Shown here one piece after another: positions 26,801 through 32,775 of a stretch of 44,017 nt of DNA. Each line of letters opens with the position of its first letter. Position 1 is the stretch's first letter. Under the pieces are notes generated by a model, which searched no databases, was not told the DNA's origin, and worked only from the letters and a program-made list of their open reading frames with translations. Source of the stretch: an uncultured Ileibacterium sp. (GTDB taxonomy: Bacteria; Bacillota; Clostridia; Peptostreptococcales; Anaerovoracaceae); assembly GCA_902488835.1 (NCBI GenBank), contig CABTXQ010000006.1, positions 1 to 44,017 of the forward strand. The letters run 5' to 3'. The position numbers and the translations under genes were made by a program.

Positions 26801-27964
26801 AAAACTTAAATTAGCGGAAGACTTGTAAACTTCTCCATCAGCTGGGTTATATGGTGTTGCCTCTATATCAACGCTATTGTCATAATATACTCTATCGTCT
26901 TTTGGAGTATCCTTTGAATTAGTTTTTGCGCCTGGAAATCGTAATTTTAACTGAACTCCCTCTTCATATAGGTCACCTTCAGCACTATCGTTTAAAAAGT
27001 CTCCATCCTTATTACTATGTCTTTTTCTCTCACTTAAAGTATAAGTTACCGCCTTTCCATCTGAGGAAAGCACCCATCCAGGATTTTCTTCCGATCTAAA
27101 TTCAGCCGTCCTTTCCTTTCCATCTGCATCCGTATATGTTGGTAAGGTGTCGGTGATTATATAACTTTTAAGAGCTCTTGCATTCATTCCTCTGTAGCCA
27201 CCATTGATAGCTTCTAACTGGAATTGGAAGTTTACAGGTCTTGTATCATCTTCTGATATTCTATGAGGGTCCTTTTTGTCTGTACTGCCACCATAATTCA
27301 TTTGGTCTTTTTCGCTAGATAAGTTAACCAATTTTCTTCCCCTAAAGTCAGCATACTTAATAGAATATTCCTTGTCTTTTGCTTCTTTTATAAGACATCC
27401 ATTGGCATCGTAAAGTTTAACTTCCGGTTGAAACTTGTAATCTGGAGGTGTAATATTGTCCTTAAAACTAAAAGTATAAGGTATCTTTAAGGTTGTAGTG
27501 GAATCTATGGATTTTAAATAAACTCTATAGATAGTCTTACCGTCTTCCACTCTCTTTTCAACCTTGTCAATCATAGGATAGTTTTGGATAGTAGCTGAAG
27601 AATCTATATACTTTCCTTGGTTATTTGGATCTTCCCATCTTGTCACATCAAGAGGATCCTTGTTCTTTTCATTTCTTATTGGAAACTCTTCAGAGGGGAA
27701 AATAAGATCATAATATAATCCTTTGGCTTCTCCCTGAAGTCCCTTGCCATCAATTACTACAGTACTTTGAACTAAATCATTTCCATAATATTCTGTTTGT
27801 TTTCCTGATTCTATAGATAGGTCGAGTTGAACATTTGAGCACCCCTTCTGTTGATTATTATCACCTTCTATATCTTGTGCTAATACATTTTCAATTGGGC
27901 TTATTATGCCCAACAGCATCAAAAAAGCCAAAAAGAATGCTGTAAATTTTTTATCCTTCAGCAT
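23822..27964 (-). CDS. Cell-wall-anchored Cna-B-repeat surface adhesin
   Basis: A 1380-residue secreted wall protein. It has a signal peptide at residues 1-29 (Lys-rich start, hydrophobic core, cut near VLA), then a long beta-rich N-terminal region of adhesive and isopeptide-forming modules. Three Cna-B domains of about 100 residues start near 1005, 1110 and 1227, each with a Lys near the start (VxKxW), YTVKEVGE, and a closing ITNK, the Lys/Glu/Asn set that makes intramolecular isopeptide bonds. The tail has a sortase-type motif NPNTGD (about 1341) rather than LPxTG, a hydrophobic span and a KKKKN end. Repeats 2 and 3 are nearly identical over 25 residues, indicating recent duplication. AAGGAGG precedes the ATG. 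No sortase is encoded in the window. Confidence 0.9.
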   Translation of the reverse strand: MLKDKKFTAFFLAFLMLLGIISPIENVLAQDIEGDNNQQKGCSNVQLDLSIESGKQTEYYGNDLVQSTVVIDGKGLQGEAKGLYYDLIFPSEEFPIRNEKNKDPLDVTRWEDPNNQGKYIDSSATIQNYPMIDKVEKRVEDGKTIYRVYLKSIDSTTTLKIPYTFSFKDNITPPDYKFQPEVKLYDANGCLIKEAKDKEYSIKYADFRGRKLVNLSSEKDQMNYGGSTDKKDPHRISEDDTRPVNFQFQLEAINGGYRGMNARALKSYIITDTLPTYTDADGKERTAEFRSEENPGWVLSSDGKAVTYTLSERKRHSNKDGDFLNDSAEGDLYEEGVQLKLRFPGAKTNSKDTPKDDRVYYDNSVDIEATPYNPADGEVYKSSANLSFQLTSDPLDGSGVFWKNNEYDAGILYPESPAKTYYDPSGMASAEVNYSVYLQNRTSAPMKDIVIIEDAKNFDPRLYVSGIIAPQRTIPNRQYVDSSQYEIRGIKSDGTYDIITEKLFNYIEYPINKLAQEEAKKIRRQVLEGKIGRENAPALNPEYDRVEIHFKNYELPVGSQLKFGLKMKYKDPFKVKFEPDRALNNTAKVNFKSGEDEYDFTASADKYLIPIEESVKLDKRTDYKGNSTPKVGDKVRFDINYDFRGLSGQRELTNLTFVDLLPEGITVSADPKELALWGSAEKGFNYKYEIVKNYNNTGRYALILKIDDFLVGDYETANGKVFRFMFDGKINENIVPEKAITDKLNNDNIVYSYFNDDQSVLNPKVGDPMSSTVVVDKLDINNNGMTSDYILMAKSKVNSNLAQSVKSIKRIRSLEPIEENGELVYDRAFALDTVTNYASKTNDKLGRFEYQLRVNNYIEEPLKKLEMYDILPSFVDGNNKYRNKLVDEIKIYKAGKDVTSDFSVFYTTDKNPSEDPVKAVKSQNWVKNPTSYEEVTAIKIISNINPVLGNYETLDIRLQMKAPEYPGSNILNDKVATNSFFVRYSDDGNFGESNSVTNGLIKRKNVSVEKKWEDDNNKNGKRPDKVTVKLLANGSDTGKELVFTKDNNWRGTFTNLDEYKGKEKIVYTVKEVGEKDCSINIGDNKYKVTYGGTEEDGLTITNKLEQTNPPKIDVKVTKIWKGKHGKEIVAPADKIEVELYRDKKATGETLELNKENNWTAEFKNLNVQEKSDSKKPYKYTVKEVGEENGSIKLEDKWFNVTYEGSMKEGFTITNKESKPWTPMEVPTRNVKVTKTWKLIGNKNPSDNIEVELYKDGIPTGKKETLNAGNNWSTSFNKLPVYESLENTKAFEYTVKEVGEEKGSIKLSDKWFKVTYEGSMKDGFKITNKELEKKTPNKKDKINPNTGDLFNGYLYIGLIIISAGLLLSLEFNKKKKNSNIE

Positions 27965-28052
27965 AATATTTTCCTCCTTGTAGTGCTATGATTTTATTCA
28001 AAAATTTATTCAACACAAAATTAATTATTTCAGTCAATACTATAACATATAC

Positions 28053-28081
28053 ATTATACCCCCCCCCTTAAAAAAGTTCAA
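28053..28081 (-). promoter_or_regulatory. Adhesin promoter with a nine-G spacer tract (candidate phase-variable switch)
   Basis: On the minus strand TTGAAC (28076-28081) and TATAAT (28053-28058) are separated by exactly 17 bases, nine of which are an uninterrupted G run (28059-28067) directly abutting the -10. Transcription would start about 80 bases before the adhesin ATG. Slippage in the G run would change spacer length and promoter strength, as established for porA/opc in Neisseria. The G run is conspicuous in so AT-rich a region. Confidence 0.65.
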
Positions 28082-28088
28082 GATTATC

Positions 28089-28240
28089 TTATGCACTTTG
28101 AGGTTGGTATTTTTCAATTAATATTTTTGCTGTTTTGCTACCTCATTGTTTCTGATCTTTTTCTTGGCATAAAAATCCTCCTGATAAGTTTTTCTTTACC
28201 CTTGTCAGGAGGATTCAATACACAAAATTTTACACACTCT
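28089..28240 (-). mobile_element. IS256-family remnant: element end and broken transposase start
   Basis: The minus strand carries, in order, an inverted-repeat-like end (ACACAAAATTTTACACAC on the plus strand, 28221-28238), a hairpin (28174-28184 with 28205-28215) that buries an AGGAGG, and ATG 28168-28170 starting MPRKRSETMR then a stop. After a frame change it continues AKILIEKYQPQSA then TAA. The two peptide fragments resemble the N terminus of mutator-type (IS256) transposases. The element is cut off at about 28089 and is dead. It ends 8 bases from the -35 of the adhesin promoter, so its decay may have shaped that promoter. Confidence 0.5.
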
Positions 28241-28243
28241 CTA

Positions 28244-28612
28244 CTAAATATCTAGTACTTCTACTATTTCTTCTCTTTTTTCTTTCAACATGATTTTGTT
28301 AATTACTTCTTCATCTAAGTATTTTGAGAAATCATCCAATTCAGATGTTACTTCAAATATTATATTATGATTTTTATCACTTAAATCAAAACTCGAGTCA
28401 TATTTTGTTTTATCTGACCAATAATTCCAATTTATATCTGTCCTTTCATAATATACATAATTCCCTTTTTGAGTTACAAACACTCTTTTATTAATGAATT
28501 TTTTTCCATCTTCTGCTTTAAACATTTCAGAATATAATTTCATTCCTTTGAATGCTTTATAATTACTAATATTATCATTTGAAACATTTAATCTAATGTC
28601 TTCATACTTCAT
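28244..28612 (-). CDS. EXLDI family protein
   Basis: A 122-residue soluble protein of unknown function. It ends in EVLDI, matching the C-terminal motif for which the EXLDI family (about 120 residues) is named. It is rich in charged and aromatic residues, with YVYYERTDINWNYW centrally and a Glu-rich end. ATG 28610-28612 has AGGAGG nine bases upstream, and an in-frame extension to 28699 is rejected. It has its own promoter at 28641-28668, and its stop touches the IS256 remnant. It is probably cytosolic. I infer no role. Confidence 0.75.
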   Translation of the reverse strand: MKYEDIRLNVSNDNISNYKAFKGMKLYSEMFKAEDGKKFINKRVFVTQKGNYVYYERTDINWNYWSDKTKYDSSFDLSDKNHNIIFEVTSELDDFSKYLDEEVINKIMLKEKREEIVEVLDI

Positions 28613-29017
28613 AAAACATCGCCTCCTTTTAATTAATTTTATTTTATCATAACTACAGATGATCACAAGCCTAGATTGATTAAAATTAGAAGAGTACATA
28701 TATTGGTATTAGAACCTGAGAATACACAGTTCATTTGGATATATAATTTCAAATGACTATTGAGAATGGTTAAGAAAATCTAAACCCTATGGATAAATTG
28801 TCAATGGCAAATTGGAACGATTCAAGTTTTAATCTTTTCCCTTTATAGTTTATAAATCATTTTAATTAAAATATTCGGTTAAAAACAGTCCAAAAATGTG
28901 TTGATATGCTAGCTAATACTATTGTTATATTATGCATACTACTAGGGCTTTTCATTAGTGTAATTTTATGTAACTCATTTTGATTTATATTATTTGCTAT
29001 TATCGTTCAAGCATTTT
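28613..29017. other. Gene-free AT-rich stretch upstream of the EXLDI gene
   Basis: Apart from the EXLDI promoter at its left end and a small inverted repeat around 28730-28756 (TCATTTG...CAAATGA), I see no ORF, structured RNA or element end. At its right end there is an AT dinucleotide run (29019-29037) that also encodes the last residues of the recombinase pseudogene. Confidence 0.5.
28641..28668 (-). promoter_or_regulatory. Promoter of the EXLDI gene
   Basis: Minus-strand TTGTGA (28663-28668), 16-base spacer and TAAAAT (28641-28646), about 30 bases before the start codon. Confidence 0.45.
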
Positions 29018-30178
29018 CTATATATATATATATATATCTATTTCTTTTCCGTTTTTAAACACTACGGTATAGTACTCCTTATCTTTTATTATAATATAGT
29101 CCAGTAGTCCTGACCATAAGTCCTCATCAAATTCAGTAAAGTTACCATTGATTCCGTCTAGGGTCTTCATGAAGTTTAGCAAAATTGTTTTCTTATTTTG
29201 CTTCAGTTCAATTTTATTATTTATATCTGCTAGCCTGTCTCTTGCCTCTTGGTATTTTAATCTGATTTGATTTTCTCTTCTTAAATACTCTTCCTGATTT
29301 TGAGCAGTGTTCGCATTTACTTTTATAAGACTATTCATCTCGGATACTACATCTTCAATTTCTCGCTCAAGTTTACTAGATTCCATTTCTAAATCTATAT
29401 ATTTGAGCATATATAATATATAAGGCTATTCATTTCTTTACTAACTGTCTTTTTTACTTTTGTTAGATTATTTAATGCTCTTATGAACATATCCTTTATT
29501 TCATCTTCAGTAAAATGTGGAGATTTGCAAGGTTTACCTTTAACCTTATACTTATCATTACATATATAAATCTTCTTTCTATACTTATCGTTTGAATGCC
29601 ATATCTTAGGAACATACCAAGCACCACAATGGCCACATTTTATCTTATTTGAAAATATAGTGATGCCTCTGTATCTACTCTCGTTTTTCCTTCTTGCAAT
29701 TTCAGCTTGGATATAATCAAACTGTTCTGGCGGGATAATAGCCTCATGATGTTCCTCAACATAATACTTTGGTATCTCGCCTTTGTTTTCTTTTTCAAAA
29801 TAAATTTCTATCCCCTTTTCTTTAAGCTTTCTAACAGTCTGAAGAGAATCTACTGTGTTTCTTGCAAATCTACTGACTGATTTTGTCACTATTAAATCAA
29901 TCTTCCCATCAAGGGCATCAGCTATCATCTGATTAAAACCGTCTCTATGTTTCGTATTTGTAGCACTTATTCCTTCATCTGAATACATTCCTACAAATTC
30001 CCAATCATCTCTTCCTTTAATATAATTCATATAATAAGCCATCTGTGATTCATAGCTTGTTGCTTGTTGCTTGTTCTTCTCTATCAGTAGATGCTCTAGC
30101 ATATGCAGCAACTCTCGTTTTTTTAGTTTTGATTAGCTCAGGGAACTTATATTCAAGTTTAATTACTTCTTTTCCCAT
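29018..30178 (-). pseudogene. Serine site-specific recombinase (large resolvase), broken
   Basis: The true start is ATG 30176-30178 with GGAGGG upstream. The first 34 codons reach the catalytic-serine motif AAYARASTDREEQ. A third copy of a 7-base tandem unit (30055-30075) then shifts the frame. The second frame, from about 30060, continues ATSYESQMAYYMNY, the resolvase core (YSDEGISATNTKHRDGF, SRFARNTVDSL), YFEKEN joined directly to KGEIPKYYVEE, and the zinc ribbon CGHC...C...C, ending at 29395. The EKEN-KGEI joint suggests an in-frame deletion of about 100 residues of the recombinase domain found in intact relatives. A second frameshift near 29400, in an AT repeat, separates the C-terminal coiled coil (29018-29410). 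It is probably from a degraded integrative element. Confidence 0.85.
30055..30075 (-). repeat. Three tandem 7-base units inside the recombinase gene
   Basis: GCTTGTT occurs three times in a row on the plus strand (30055-30061, 30062-30068, 30069-30075). Removing one unit restores the recombinase reading frame (REEQATSYESQ), so the third copy is the inactivating change. Confidence 0.85.
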
Positions 30179-30347
30179 ATAATCCCTCCAGCATTAGTGT
30201 TGATGGATTGTATTTCTCTTTTATCTCTAGATTTGCTGCTATCCACTTTTCTTCATCTATTAATTTTCTGAAATATAAATAGTCTAGTAATAATTTGCAT
30301 AGTCTATAATCCATCTCATCTTTTATTATTTGTTTGACTGCTCTCAT
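30159..30347 (-). CDS. Small SHOCT-like protein preceding the recombinase
   Basis: A 62-residue protein: an acidic/basic helical N terminus (AVKQIIKDEMDYR), LLLDYLYFRKLIDEEKW, then EIKEKYNPSTLMLEG. The pattern matches small SHOCT-domain-like proteins that commonly precede large serine recombinases in Firmicute integrative elements. The start ATG 30345-30347 has AGGAGG upstream. Its 3' end overlaps the recombinase start by 20 bases, so the two were one translation-coupled unit. Its function is not established. Confidence 0.65.
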   Translation of the reverse strand: MRAVKQIIKDEMDYRLCKLLLDYLYFRKLIDEEKWIAANLEIKEKYNPSTLMLEGLYGKRSN

Positions 30348-30398
30348 TGCATTACCTCCTTTGCTTATATACATCACTCTTAATGGAAAATAAGTCAA

Positions 30399-30986
30399 GC
30401 AATATCAAAATACACAACTTCTATTATTTTTTGATACTCTTACGGTTGAAAAAGTACCACTAAAAATAAAAAAATCTAGCTTTCAAATCAGCCAGACTCC
30501 CGAATATTTTTAGTCAAATTTTTGATTTTTCTAAAAGCTTTTTTGAAGCCCTTTGAATAATCTAAAGTGTGTGCTTCTGTATCTTTTACTTCATTTTCTT
30601 CTCTCCTCCATATAAGTCTAAAGGCAAAAATCAAAATGTTAATCACTTAGCTATGCCACGGCTATCCTGATTTATTATAACAATAATTATAAGGTTTCGC
30701 TTGGGATAAGCTATATTATAAAAAGATTATAGTTAAATTATACACCCTATTACATTATAAGATACATCGTGGTTATAATTTAACCCTTTAATTTTATTAA
30801 AAGATATTAATTCTAAAATAAAAAAGACTGAAATCCCTACTATTTAAGCTACTTTAACCTTATTCAAATCGTTAGATTGTTCCAAACATGTGGTTGGTAC
30901 GTTCATTGGAACTATGAAATGGATACAATTACAAGATAGAAACAATACATCCTTTAAAAGGCACGCAAAATAGTGTTATCGCCAAA
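30399..30986. other. Gene-poor segment with a possible tiny membrane ORF and the second island repeat
   Basis: A minus-strand frame at 30488-30646 (GTG start, 52 residues, hydrophobic MINILIFAFRLIW then a charged Lys-rich tail) is open. It has no clear ribosome site, so I do not call it a gene. The rest is very AT-rich (13 of 60 G+C at 30721-30780) up to the repeat at 30901. No RNA motif or element end is recognisable. Confidence 0.4.
30901..30942 (+). repeat. Island-flanking direct repeat, copy 2
   Basis: Matches 23612-23653 in 38 of 42 positions and in the same orientation. In one plus-strand frame both copies read VHWNY followed by a conservative K/E and I/M pair and DTITR, so the repeat may be the end of a lost coding region. 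Confidence 0.6.
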
Positions 30987-31226
30987 ATGTCGGGTTTTTC
31001 TGATCAGCAAATTGAGGCGAGAATAACTTTTGCGGAGGCGATTGCGGAGATTGCGCAGTATCAAGATGAGATTGCGAGTAGGGAGGCCTTTCCAAAGCAA
31101 GCGCAGCGACTCCCAGCGGCGTCGCTTTTGGTGGAGCTAGGCTTAAAATTATTACAGCGTCGCAGTTTAGCTGGCGTGGCGGGGCGCATAGAGTTGCCGG
31201 TGAAATATGAATATAGCTTATCTTAG
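30987..31226 (+). CDS. Uncertain small ORF in a G+C-rich block
   Basis: A 79-residue frame: Ala/Glu-rich helical N-terminal half (QQIEARITFAEAIAEIAQYQ), then a Leu/Arg-rich half (LVELGLKLLQRRSL). There is no ribosome binding site before the ATG and no recognisable family. The DNA is far richer in G+C than its neighbours (38 of 60 at 31081-31140), suggesting a recently acquired fragment. It may be a piece of a larger gene rather than a complete one. Confidence 0.25.
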   Translation: MSGFSDQQIEARITFAEAIAEIAQYQDEIASREAFPKQAQRLPAASLLVELGLKLLQRRSLAGVAGRIELPVKYEYSLS

Positions 31227-31238
31227 ATTCTAGGTTTA

Positions 31239-31271
31239 TAAAAAAGCCACCATTGATAATTTAATGATGGC
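31239..31271 (-). terminator. Terminator of the lipoprotein gene
   Basis: A 9-bp stem with one C/A mismatch (GCCA-CATT/AATG-TGGC, 31246-31271) is followed on the minus strand by a run of T residues (31245 downward), 20 bases after the lipoprotein stop. Confidence 0.75.
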
Positions 31272-31291
31272 AATAATTTAATAGTTGTTGA

Positions 31292-31912
31292 TTAATGTTC
31301 GATAATTTGATCTATATTTTCTAATACATAATCTTCTAAGTGCTCGTTGAAGGTAGTAAAATCTGATTCAATACGTCCTCCCCCTGCCTCCATATAGTCG
31401 TCTTCGGTTCCTAGACTAATATCGATACATTTACCATAGACTTCAACCGTTTTTTGATCGCGTGAGATGGCATCATAAGAGGCGTCATTTTTAAAAATAT
31501 AAAGTGTGCTACGAGCATTAGTGTATTCTATATCGCCACGCATTGTGCTAATAACTAAATATTTTAGTCCATTTTCGTCTATTTTTCGTGCGATCGCGTC
31601 GGGTAGCTGCGGTTTGCTGACTACGAAGGTCATAGTATCGCCATCAGTTAGGGTGCCTTGATAGCAGCCATAAATAGTCCCCGGCTCGGCGTCTGGGTCG
31701 TCCACGGTGCTATTGTAGATAGACTGATAGAACGTGGTGCCATCCTCGGCGGTCTCAGGGAAAGTGAGCTCGCTAGGATTATCTAGATCAGTAGAGATGC
31801 TAGCATGTGAACTGCCGCCACCTGAACCACCACTGCCGCAAGCAGTCATAACTATAACTAAACTAAAACAAGCAATAACTAACAATACTTTCTTAAATCT
31901 ATATTTCTTCAT
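31292..31912 (-). CDS. Secreted lipoprotein of unknown function
   Basis: 206 residues. The N-terminal signal has positive charges (KKYRFKK), a hydrophobic core and the lipobox VMTAC, giving lipidation at about Cys25, followed by a Gly/Ser-rich linker (GSGGSGGGSS). The mature domain is acidic and of mixed alpha/beta character (IYGCYQGTLTDGD, YLVISTMRG), with no family I recognise. GAGGGGA precedes the ATG. It has its own promoter and terminator, so it is a monocistronic cargo gene. Its codons are more G+C-rich than the island around it. It is attached to the outer face of the cell membrane. Confidence 0.7.
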   Translation of the reverse strand: MKKYRFKKVLLVIACFSLVIVMTACGSGGSGGGSSHASISTDLDNPSELTFPETAEDGTTFYQSIYNSTVDDPDAEPGTIYGCYQGTLTDGDTMTFVVSKPQLPDAIARKIDENGLKYLVISTMRGDIEYTNARSTLYIFKNDASYDAISRDQKTVEVYGKCIDISLGTEDDYMEAGGGRIESDFTTFNEHLEDYVLENIDQIIEH

Positions 31913-31981
31913 AATATCCCCTCATTTGAAGCCGATTATGCTCGGAAATCTTGTAAGGTATATAATAATTAGATGAAAATG

Positions 31982-32010
31982 ATTATATCTTGATTATAGA
32001 CTTATTACAA
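31982..32010 (-). promoter_or_regulatory. Promoter of the lipoprotein gene
   Basis: Minus-strand TTGTAA (32005-32010), 17-base spacer and TATAAT (31982-31987), 70 bases upstream of the start codon. Confidence 0.55.
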
Positions 32011-32041
32011 AAAACGACTTGCATGTAATTTTACATACAAG
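32011..32041 (-). terminator. Hairpin with a T run on the minus strand
   Basis: CTTG-ATGTAA/TTACAT-CAAG with one mismatch (32018-32041) is followed on the minus strand by a T-rich run (32017 downward). It could end any leftward transcript arriving from the tRNA region just before the lipoprotein promoter. Confidence 0.45.
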
Positions 32042-32235
32042 ATGCCTTTTTGATTCTTTTATAATCTTATCTTTGAATTATTCTTATTTCTTCTAACTTT
32101 TATAATTAGCATTACGCTTCCTGACATTAGCAGGTTTTACATCATTTTTTAAGATGACCCCCCATTTTACAAGTATTATATGACTATTAATTATTTAATA
32201 TTCATTCATAAGTTTTTCTCAATTCTTAAATAATT

Positions 32236-32258
32236 AAAAAAGGCAGCATTGAAGCTGC
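32236..32258 (-). terminator. Terminator behind the gene remnant
   Basis: GCAGC/GCTGC (32243-32247, 32254-32258) with a 6-base loop and a run of six T residues on the minus strand, about 60 bases after the stop of the 32321-32488 remnant. Confidence 0.5.
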
Positions 32259-32320
32259 TATAAATTTATTTCTATTCTGTTTTTTTAGGTTACATACTGG
32301 ATACTATTCCTTATTTATCA

Positions 32321-32488
32321 TTATTCATCATCATTTTCGCTCATTTCATCAATACGCTTTTTTAATATTAGATACTCCTCTTCTGTTTCGCATTTAAGTG
32401 CTGCCCAGTGAGGGTTTTCTTTATCAAAAATCTCACAGCTATTAGCCCCTTTGTTTGCAAGTTTTTTATGGTGGCTATATTTGTGGCT
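32321..32488 (-). pseudogene. C-terminal gene remnant
   Basis: A minus-strand frame without a start codon ends at TAA 32321-32323. It encodes a 55-residue tail including KENPHWAALKCETEEEYLIL and an acidic end. An in-frame TAG at 32489-32491 closes it upstream. Composition and the terminator behind it suggest the 3' end of a former gene, but I do not recognise the family. It lies just downstream of the tRNA-Gly 3' end, a usual integration hot spot. Confidence 0.35.
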
Positions 32489-32512
32489 CTATTTTAAGTT
32501 ATTGCAAAAGTA

Positions 32513-32553
32513 AAAACGCTGTGTCCGTTGAAATCAAACGATTACAGCGTTTT
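32513..32553 (-). terminator. Terminator of tRNA-Gly
   Basis: AAAACGCTGT pairs with ACAGCGTTTT around a 21-base interval. On the minus strand it is followed by T residues, immediately after the tRNA 3' end. Confidence 0.65.
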
Positions 32554-32558
32554 ATATC

Positions 32559-32632
32559 TGGAGCGGGCGAAGGGAATCGAACCCTCGCTGCAAGCTTGGG
32601 AAGCTCGCGTTCTACCATTAAACTACGCCCGC
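32559..32632 (-). tRNA. tRNA-Gly, anticodon CCC
   Basis: 74 bases including the encoded CCA. The acceptor stem is GCGGGCG/CGCCCGC, with discriminator T. The D arm has AGTTTAATGGTAGAAC, the anticodon stem is CGAGC/GCTTG with loop TTCCCAA (anticodon CCC, reading GGG), and the T arm is GAGGG TTCGATT CCCTT. It is closely similar in layout to E. coli glyU. It stands alone on the minus strand with its 3' end facing the accessory island. Confidence 0.95.
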
Positions 32633-32775
32633 ATTTCTACCAAATTATGGCACGTGGTAACTATAACAAAAATTCATGCTAATTTCTATATTTTTCATAT
32701 ATTTATCATAATTTTTAATATCTTTTTTGTAAATATTGTTTTATAATATGTCGACATTAAAGTGCGGAGGTAATC

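Noticed and set aside
28141..28215. Hairpin as a terminator of the EXLDI gene
   Set aside because: It is placed like a terminator, but it contains the AGGAGG and start codon of a broken IS256-type transposase, so an insertion-sequence origin explains it better. Some termination activity is still possible.
29019..29037. AT dinucleotide run as a regulatory repeat
   Set aside because: It is the decayed 3' end of the recombinase frame in very AT-rich DNA, with nothing downstream for it to control.
32156..32166. Six-C run as a second phase-variable tract
   Set aside because: It is short, lies in no promoter or gene, and has no -35/-10 around it.
32559..32632. tRNA-Gly as the present attachment site of the island
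   Set aside because: I looked for a second copy of the tRNA 3' end between 23.4 and 32.5 kb and found none, so integration here cannot be shown from the window.
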